A stretch of DNA of 10,458 nucleotides from Ruminococcus sp. UBA946 (GTDB lineage: Bacteria; Bacillota; Clostridia; Oscillospirales; Ruminococcaceae), in contig DBCY01000207.1 in the NCBI GenBank assembly GCA_002293295.1, forward strand, positions 7,035 through 17,492. The letters run 5' to 3'. The position numbers and the translations under genes were made by a program. Each line of letters starts with the position of its first letter. Positions within the stretch are counted from its first letter, which is position 1. The notes beneath the pieces were generated by a model. That model was not told where the DNA came from and did not search any database. It saw only the letters and a program-made list of their open reading frames with translations. Below, piece after piece: positions 6,130 through 10,458 of the stretch.

Positions 6130-7488
6130 ATGTTTGATAAAATACTTATCGCCAACAGGGGCGAAATAGCGGTACGTATAATCCGCGCCTGCCGTGAGCT
6201 GGGCATAAAAACCGTAGCGGTGTTTTCAGCAGCCGACAAGCCGGCTCTTCACGCTCATATAGCTGACGAATCGGTTTGTATCGGTCCTGCAGCTACAAAA
6301 GACAGTTACCTTAATGAAAAGAATATTCTTTCGGCATGCGAAATAACAGGGACTCAGGCTATACATCCGGGGTTCGGCTTCCTTTCCGAGAACGCTTCCT
6401 TTTCCCGCAACTGCGCTAAATGCGGTATAAATTTTATAGGGCCCTCGCCGGAATCAATAGAAATGCTTGGTGACAAGGCGTCGGCAAAGGTTGCAATGAA
6501 AAATGCCGGAGTACCCGTTATTCCCGGTTCCGACGGCTCTGTGAAAAGCCTGGAGGAAGCTGTTCGCCTTGCCGAGGATGAAATAGGCTTTCCTCTTATG
6601 GTAAAAGCGTCGGCAGGCGGAGGTGGGCGGGGCATACGGATTGTCGAACGGATTGAGGAACTGGAAGGACAAATCACAGCCGCCAAGCAGGAAGCACTGA
6701 GCTTTTTCGGCGACGACAGCATTTACATGGAAAAGTTCATTATAAACCCCAAGCATATTGAGTTTCAGATTATTGCGGATAAACATGGCAATATAGTTCA
6801 TTTAGGCGAACGCGACTGTTCAATGCAAAGGCGCAACCAGAAAATCCTTGAAGAGACGCCGTCGCCCGTGATGACCCCCGAACTGCGTGAAAAAATGGGT
6901 GAAGCCGCCAAAGCGGCGGCTAAGGTCTGCGGATATTACAATGCGGGAACAATAGAGTTCCTTGTCGATTCCGAAAGCGGGAATTTCTATTTTATGGAGA
7001 TGAATACCCGTATTCAGGTTGAACATCCCATAACGGAATGCGTTACCGGCATTGACCTTGTCAAAACACAAATCAGGATTGCGAACGGCGAAGTCCTCCC
7101 ATTTAAACAGGAGGATATTGCTATGAACGGTCATTCAATAGAATGCCGTATAAACGCCGAAAGTCCGGAGCATAATTTCCGTCCCAGCCCCGGCAGAATA
7201 AATTCGCTTAATATTCCCGGGGGACCGGGTATCAGGATTGACGGAGCCGTTTATCAGGGATATACCATAACTCCGTATTATGACAGCATGATTGCCAAGC
7301 TGATTGTTCATGCCCGGAACCGTGAGGACGCAATAATGAAGATGAAATGGGCGCTTGCCGAATTTATTGTCGAGGGCGTCGATACAAACATTGATTTCCA
7401 GCTTGACTTAATCCGCGACCCCGTTTTTGAAAACGGAAATTATGATATAGGGTATCTGGGGCGTAAAATGAAATCATTAAAAGATTAG
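6130..7488 (+). CDS. accC: Acetyl-CoA carboxylase, biotin carboxylase subunit
   Basis: AccC carboxylates the biotin on AccB using ATP and bicarbonate. The 452-residue protein has the three expected parts: the biotin carboxylase N-domain (KILIANRGEIAVRIIRA from residue 4), the ATP-grasp domain with the glycine-rich loop SAGGGGRGIRI (161-171), and the C-domain. Residues known from E. coli AccC fall at the same positions: Lys116, Lys159, His209, Lys238 and Glu276. After a two-residue insertion Glu290, Asn292, Arg294 and Glu298 follow in MEMNTRIQVEHP. GAGG (6118-6121) precedes the ATG by 8 nt. A CCTCCC/GGAGGATATT-like stretch around 7094-7120 lies inside the gene and looks incidental. The gene is complete with no sign of decay. 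Confidence 0.98.
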   Translation: MFDKILIANRGEIAVRIIRACRELGIKTVAVFSAADKPALHAHIADESVCIGPAATKDSYLNEKNILSACEITGTQAIHPGFGFLSENASFSRNCAKCGINFIGPSPESIEMLGDKASAKVAMKNAGVPVIPGSDGSVKSLEEAVRLAEDEIGFPLMVKASAGGGGRGIRIVERIEELEGQITAAKQEALSFFGDDSIYMEKFIINPKHIEFQIIADKHGNIVHLGERDCSMQRRNQKILEETPSPVMTPELREKMGEAAKAAAKVCGYYNAGTIEFLVDSESGNFYFMEMNTRIQVEHPITECVTGIDLVKTQIRIANGEVLPFKQEDIAMNGHSIECRINAESPEHNFRPSPGRINSLNIPGGPGIRIDGAVYQGYTITPYYDSMIAKLIVHARNREDAIMKMKWALAEFIVEGVDTNIDFQLDLIRDPVFENGNYDIGYLGRKMKSLKD

Positions 7489-7617
7489 ATTTATGTAATA
7501 TAAGGCTTATATTTGCATATATTTCTTATGTATACTAATGATGACAAGCTGAACGGCATATTCTTTAATACTGGCGGCTTTGTCCTGAAAAGACGTTCTG
7601 AAAGGCTGGTAATTATT

Positions 7618-8235
7618 ATGGCGGAAAAAAAGAAATGTCCGTTATGCGGAGGAAAAGTTTTTCTTGAATACTGTGAAGACTGCGGATTCAGAATAGTCGA
7701 CGAGAGCAGCTTGGGTTCTTTGTATAATTATGAACCCTCCGATTACAGAACCGAAGATTCAGAAGAAACCGTCAGGGAAATTCAAGGTACTGCGGCGGAA
7801 GAGATTTATCCTGTCCGCAGTGAAAACCCGGTGCGGAACATTGCAGCAGCCCCGTTCACAGACGCTTTTGAAGAACGGGATAAAGGCGGCGAAGCTTATG
7901 GCAATAACGATAAAATACCTATTGACTTCGATAAGCTGAAGAATAATGCTAAAAATGAAAGCATATTTAATGAAAACCCGTATAAAAATACGGAATTCCG
8001 GCAAAATCAGAACAGCGGTTATGATAAATCAGGAATTGCCGGGTTTATCAGAAGCGAATGGTGGAAACTGATTATAATATTTGCCTTAAACTTTTTCGGA
8101 ATAATAGCAGGGCTTTTCTTTTTAAACAGTTATAAGCTTAACATTAATAAAAACCCATATAACAGTGAATATATAAAATATATGAAAATTGCTGTCATTA
8201 TCAGTATATTACTGAATCTTTTCAGATTTATATAA
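7618..8235 (+). CDS. Zinc-ribbon membrane protein of unknown function
   Basis: I do not recognise a named family. From the ATG at 7618 the product has 205 residues in three parts. A small zinc ribbon, CPLCGG with Cys7 and Cys10 and CEDCG with Cys19 and Cys22, lies at the N-terminus. A long acidic and Asn-rich, probably disordered region runs from about residue 27 to 140. Two hydrophobic segments follow, about 150-170 (KLIIIFALNFFGIIAGLFF) and 187-203. It therefore looks membrane-anchored, with the ribbon probably in the cytoplasm. The 7618 start is preferred because the cysteine motif follows at once and GAAAGG (7600-7605) lies upstream. An in-frame ATG at 7513 would add 35 residues without domain-like content. 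The 129 nt after accC (7489-7617) otherwise show nothing definite. Its place between accC and accD, whose product also begins with a zinc ribbon, is notable, but the two ribbons differ in spacing. Confidence 0.8.
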   Translation: MAEKKKCPLCGGKVFLEYCEDCGFRIVDESSLGSLYNYEPSDYRTEDSEETVREIQGTAAEEIYPVRSENPVRNIAAAPFTDAFEERDKGGEAYGNNDKIPIDFDKLKNNAKNESIFNENPYKNTEFRQNQNSGYDKSGIAGFIRSEWWKLIIIFALNFFGIIAGLFFLNSYKLNINKNPYNSEYIKYMKIAVIISILLNLFRFI

Positions 8236-8242
8236 TGAGTAC

Positions 8243-8263
8243 GGAACAGACAAGTCTGTTTCC
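8243..8263 (+). other. Hairpin 1 in the leader of accD
   Basis: AACAGAC (8245-8251) pairs with GTCTGTT (8254-8260) around a 2-nt gap. One bulged T then allows GG (8243-8244) to pair with CC (8262-8263). It begins 7 nt after the stop of the upstream gene. It has no following U-run, so it is not a classical terminator by itself. It may protect or divide the operon mRNA (inference). Confidence 0.5.
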
Positions 8264-8266
8264 CTG

Positions 8267-8293
8267 TGCGTAAAAAGCAGAGCTTTTTACGCA
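8267..8293 (+). other. Hairpin 2 in the leader of accD, perfect 12-bp stem
   Basis: TGCGTAAAAAGC (8267-8278) is followed by the loop AGA and by its exact reverse complement, GCTTTTTACGCA (8282-8293). The stem is uninterrupted and lies 3 nt after hairpin 1. The T-run is inside the 3' arm, not after it, so a Rho-independent terminator is unlikely on the plus strand. It could be an RNA processing or stabilising site between the zinc-ribbon gene and accD. Confidence 0.6.
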
Positions 8294-8363
8294 ATGTGTT
8301 AAACGGCGGCGTCTGATTAAATCCCTTAAAACGGGTAAATAAAGCGGTAAAGAGGTGATTTTT

Positions 8364-9257
8364 ATGATGGAAGATTTATTGAACATGGTCAAAACACGGT
8401 TTAACGCCAGTTCTTCTGATGATACGGCGGTTAAGCATGAAAAAAAATCCAAGGTTGAAGTCCCTGCCGACCTGCTTTTTAAATGTCCCAGATGCTCCGG
8501 CGTTGTTATGACGGACGAGTTTATTAAGAATTTGAAGGTATGCCCAAGCTGTAATTATCATTCGAGAATTACAGCTCCTGAACGTATAAGGCTTATTGCC
8601 GACAAGGAAAGCTTTATTGAATTTGACGCGGGAATGCTCAGTAAAAACCCGATTGATTTTCCTGATTATAAAAGCAAGCAGGAGGCATTAAGGGCTTCGA
8701 CAGGCTTGAAGGACGCTATTGTCACGGGCGAATGCACCATACGCAGGGAACGCTGCGTCATAGGCATAATGGATTCGCGTTACATGATGGCTTCAATGGG
8801 GAGCGTCGCCGGCGAAAAAATCACCAGAGCCTTTGAATTTGCGGCTGAGAACAAACTCCCTGTTATAATGTTCACCGCCTCGGGGGGAGCCCGGATGCAG
8901 GAGGGTATCGTTTCGTTAATGCAGATGGCTAAAACAAGCGGCGCCGCCGCAAGGCATTCCGAAGCGGGACTTTTGTACATCACGGTTATGACCGACCCGA
9001 CTACCGGCGGCGTAACGGCTTCCTTTGCGTCGCTAGGCGATATTATAATCGCCGAACCCAAGGTACTTATCGGCTTTGCCGGACGCCGCGTTATTGAAAG
9101 CACTATCAAGCAAAGGCTTCCAGAGGATTTCCAATCCGCCGAGTTCATGCTGGAGCATGGTTTCGTGGATATGATTGTTGAACGTAAATCCATGAGACGC
9201 ACCATTGCTCATTTACTTAAGCTTCACAAACCGCAGGTAACATGTGTAAAAGAATAA
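8364..9257 (+). CDS. accD: Acetyl-CoA carboxylase, carboxyltransferase subunit beta
   Basis: AccD and AccA together transfer the carboxyl group from biotin to acetyl-CoA to make malonyl-CoA. From the ATG at 8364 the product has 297 residues. The N-terminal zinc ribbon has Cys41, Cys44, Cys60 and Cys63 (CPRC, then 15 residues, then CPSC), the same spacing as E. coli AccD. The crotonase-fold transferase domain follows with TASGGARMQEG, DPTTGGVTASFASLGD and IGFAGRRVIESTI. Residues 1-38 form a Lys-rich N-terminal extension. The Shine-Dalgarno AGAGGTGA (8351-8358) fits ATG codons at 8364 or 8367. A GTG at 8355 overlaps it and is unlikely to be the start. Two hairpins occupy the 128-nt gap upstream. 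Confidence 0.97.
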   Translation: MMEDLLNMVKTRFNASSSDDTAVKHEKKSKVEVPADLLFKCPRCSGVVMTDEFIKNLKVCPSCNYHSRITAPERIRLIADKESFIEFDAGMLSKNPIDFPDYKSKQEALRASTGLKDAIVTGECTIRRERCVIGIMDSRYMMASMGSVAGEKITRAFEFAAENKLPVIMFTASGGARMQEGIVSLMQMAKTSGAAARHSEAGLLYITVMTDPTTGGVTASFASLGDIIIAEPKVLIGFAGRRVIESTIKQRLPEDFQSAEFMLEHGFVDMIVERKSMRRTIAHLLKLHKPQVTCVKE

Positions 9258-9302
9258 TTTTACGTAAAAAACTTTTTCCGGTTGTACCCGACGCGTAAAA
9301 TT
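9256..9302. repeat. Inverted repeat just after accD
   Basis: AATTTTACG (9256-9264), overlapping the accD stop codon, is matched by its exact reverse complement CGTAAAATT (9294-9302) across a 29-nt gap. The left arm lies within a smaller palindrome, TTTTACGTAAAA. As RNA it would form a 9-bp, mostly A-U stem with a large loop, so stability is modest. It overlaps the candidate promoter at 9282-9311. Confidence 0.4.
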
Positions 9303-9311
9303 TAATATAAA
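9282..9311 (+). promoter_or_regulatory. Possible internal promoter for accA
   Basis: TTGTAC (9282-9287) is followed after 18 bp by TATAAA (9306-9311). Each box differs from consensus in one or two bases. The 205-bp gap between accD and accA is the longest in the operon, so separate transcription of accA is possible. Upstream sequence is AT-rich, which makes chance matches likely. The unusually long leader would contain the 39-nt repeat and two hairpins. Confidence 0.3.
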
Positions 9312-9367
9312 TATAGTAAACATCATAGTACCTCGTAACATTTAAAAGTTTATAAATAATTAAAACC

Positions 9368-9386
9368 ATACCGCCGCAGGCGGTAT
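9368..9386 (+). other. GC-rich hairpin at the front of repeat copy 2
   Basis: ATACCGCC (9368-9375), loop GCA, then GGCGGTAT (9379-9386): a perfect 8-bp stem. It overlaps the start of the 39-nt dispersed element. Copy 1 has the comparable palindrome GCGGTATACCGC in the same place. The T-rich run 9394-9397 is short, so termination would be weak. Confidence 0.55.
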
Positions 9387-9418
9387 ACAGCCGTTTTAAT
9401 TATTAATTATTAATTGGT
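9380..9418 (+). repeat. Dispersed 39-nt element, copy 2
   Basis: The element starts GCGGTATAC and ends TTAATTGGT like the copy at 1504-1542; 31 of 39 positions are identical without gaps. Its middle is cleanly 7-periodic: TTTTAAT (9394-9400), then TATTAAT twice (9401-9414). It lies 44 nt before the accA ATG. Sharing the 7-bp period with the tracts at 1413-1500 and 2911-3001 suggests a common origin or mechanism, although the sequences differ. Confidence 0.6.
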
Positions 9419-9430
9419 GCCAGAATCTAA

Positions 9431-9448
9431 CCGCCGCTTTTACGGCGG
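9431..9448 (+). promoter_or_regulatory. Hairpin directly upstream of the accA ribosome binding site
   Basis: CCGCCG (9431-9436), loop CTTTTA, then CGGCGG (9443-9448): a perfect, all-G/C 6-bp stem. The accA Shine-Dalgarno GGAG starts 4 nt later at 9453. Such a stem next to the ribosome site could tune translation of accA, though it leaves the GGAG itself unpaired. That role is inference. Confidence 0.5.
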
Positions 9449-9462
9449 GAATGGAGTTATAA

Positions 9463-10275
9463 ATGGAACAGATTCACAGGCTTTCACCATGGGAGCGTAT
9501 GGAAATAATACGGCATAAGAACCGTCCTACCGTTAATGATTATATACCTGCCATCTTCGATGAATTTATCGAAATGCACGGCGACAGGCTTTACGGAGAC
9601 GACCGCGCCGTAAAAGGCGGGGTTGCAAGCTTGAACGGTATCCCCTGCACGGTAATAGCCGAAGTTAAGGGACGGAATATCAATGAGAATAAAGAGACGA
9701 ACTTTTCGATGCCCCATCCGGAGGGATACAGGAAGGCACTGAGGCTTGCAAGGCAGGCTGAAAAATTCAACAGACCCGTTATTTGCTTTATTGACACACC
9801 CGGGGCATTCTGCGGTATAGAAGCCGAGAAGCGCGGACAGGGCGAAGCCATCGCAAAAAACCTTATGGAATTTATGAAGCTGCGTACCCCGGTGATTTCT
9901 GTCGTGCTTGGCGAAGGCGGAAGCGGAGGCGCTTTGGCGCTTGGGGTATGCGACGAGCTTGCCGTGCTTGAAAATTCGCTTTATTCGGTAATATCCCCAC
10001 GCGGATTTGCTTCAATTCTGTGGAAGGACCCGTCAAAAGAAAAAGAAGCCTGCAATATTATGCATATAGTTGCCGAAGATATGGTTGAACTTGGTGTTGC
10101 TGAGCATATTATTAAGGAACCTTCCGGCGGCGCTCATAATGATATTGGCAAATCTGCTGAAAACATCAAAGAATATTTGTTAAATTCGCTGAAAAAAAAA
10201 TGTGCAATAAATATTGACGTTTTGCTGAATGAACGTTATACTAAGTTTAGAAAAATAGGCGAGTTTGAAGAATAG
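9463..10275 (+). CDS. accA: Acetyl-CoA carboxylase, carboxyltransferase subunit alpha
   Basis: AccA is the partner of AccD in the carboxyltransferase. The 270-residue product is shorter than E. coli AccA (319), as is common in Firmicutes, where the N-terminal helical region is reduced. Key segments are RPTVNDYIPAIFDEF (21-35), MHGDRLYGDDRAVKGG (38-53), FIDTPGAFCGIEAEKRGQGEA (109-129, core of the active-site region) and the oxyanion loop GEGGSGGALALGV (140-152). The segment SVISPRGFASILWKD has Arg170 where most homologues I recall have Glu (SPEG). GGAG (9453-9456) precedes the ATG by 6 nt. It is the last gene of the operon visible here. No clear terminator with a T-run follows before the window ends. 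Confidence 0.97.
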   Translation: MEQIHRLSPWERMEIIRHKNRPTVNDYIPAIFDEFIEMHGDRLYGDDRAVKGGVASLNGIPCTVIAEVKGRNINENKETNFSMPHPEGYRKALRLARQAEKFNRPVICFIDTPGAFCGIEAEKRGQGEAIAKNLMEFMKLRTPVISVVLGEGGSGGALALGVCDELAVLENSLYSVISPRGFASILWKDPSKEKEACNIMHIVAEDMVELGVAEHIIKEPSGGAHNDIGKSAENIKEYLLNSLKKKCAINIDVLLNERYTKFRKIGEFEE

Positions 10276-10342
10276 TTAATTCAGTGTTTTTAAGTTATAA
10301 GGACTAGGGTGTGTTCGAATATTAGCAATGTGGATAAAAACG

Positions 10343-10445
10343 AGTGATTTTTGTACGCGACGCAGGCACCGGCAAGTGCAAAAATTACAGAAAACCCCAG
10401 GTGGTTTTCAGAATTTTTAAAGCAGCGCAGGGATAAAAAATCACT
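10343..10445. other. Structured intergenic element (possible ncRNA or MITE-like repeat)
   Basis: AGTGATTTTT (10343-10352) is the exact reverse complement of AAAAATCACT (10436-10445) and would close a structure of about 103 nt. Inside, GCAC/GTGC (10366-10379, loop CGGCAA) forms one hairpin. A second arm pairs AAAAATT (10380-10386) with AATTTTT (10412-10418), and GAAAACC (10390-10396) with GGTTTTC (10403-10409). Partial pairing of GCGACGC with GCAGCGC adds to the outer stem. There is no ORF in 10276-10458. I recognise no known RNA family. A terminal-inverted-repeat element is the main alternative. The window ends 13 nt later, so its full extent is unknown. Confidence 0.5.
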
Positions 10446-10458
10446 ATTTATGTGCATA

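Noticed and set aside
7515..7536. TTGCAT and TATACT as a promoter for the zinc-ribbon gene
   Set aside because: The boxes are only about 12-15 bp apart and no other -35 candidate fits.
7513..7617. Longer reading of the zinc-ribbon protein from the ATG at 7513
   Set aside because: The extra 35 residues have no domain-like content; a Shine-Dalgarno-like GAAAGG and the cysteine motif point to 7618.
9282..9294. TTGTACCCGACGC resembles TTGTACGCGACGC at 10351-10363 (12 of 13 bases)
   Set aside because: One-mismatch 13-mers are expected by chance in a window of this size, and flanking sequence does not extend the match.
9319..9341. ATAGTACCT resembles half of a FapR operator
   Set aside because: The second half-site (AGGTACTAAT-like) is absent, so no palindromic operator is present.
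10329..10337. TGTGGATAA, a perfect match to the DnaA box (reverse of TTATCCACA)
   Set aside because: It is a single copy with no DnaA-box cluster, dnaA or dnaN nearby; a 9-mer is expected by chance often enough that no origin can be claimed.
10276..10342. Terminator directly after accA
   Set aside because: Only a short T-run (GTGTTTTTAAG) is present, with no stable GC stem immediately before it.

Overview
The window is a type II fatty acid synthesis (FAS II) locus from a low-to-mid GC Gram-positive anaerobe, most likely class Clostridia (Bacillota). That assignment is inference. It rests on the gene order fabG-fabF-accB-fabZ-accC-accD-accA, the purine-rich Shine-Dalgarno sequences (AAAGGA, GGAG, AGAGGTGA), the clean sigma-A type promoters and the short Firmicutes-type AccA. 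I cannot name a genus.

Layout. Positions 1-209 hold the 5' end of fabD on the minus strand, reading out of the window. Positions 210-411 are a compact divergent promoter region: both promoters have consensus-like -35 and -10 boxes with 17-bp spacers, and an AT-rich dyad lies midway between them. From 412 to 10275 eleven genes all read on the plus strand: fabH, an unrecognised 190-aa protein, fabG, fabF, accB, an alpha/beta-hydrolase (lipase-like), fabZ, accC, a zinc-ribbon membrane protein, accD and accA. The last 180 bases hold no gene but contain an approximately 100-nt element with strong folding potential.

How the genes work together. AccB (biotin carrier), AccC (biotin carboxylase) and AccD plus AccA (carboxyltransferase beta and alpha) form a complete acetyl-CoA carboxylase that makes malonyl-CoA. 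FabD moves malonyl to ACP, FabH starts the chain, and FabF, FabG and FabZ carry out condensation, ketoreduction and dehydration. The enoyl-ACP reductase (FabK or FabI type) and acyl carrier protein are not in the window; they may lie beyond fabD on the other arm. All key catalytic residues I looked for are present, so the pathway genes look functional.

Unusual content. Three proteins that are not core FAS II enzymes sit inside the operon at three different junctions. Several intergenic gaps carry short degenerate repeats with a 7-bp period. One tract has 13 units in exact register (2911-3001). A related tract lies in the opposite orientation at 1413-1500. A separate 39-nt element occurs twice (1504-1542 and 9380-9418) with 31 of 39 positions identical, each time upstream of a gene start. 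These repeats and the three accessory proteins are the parts most worth a second look.
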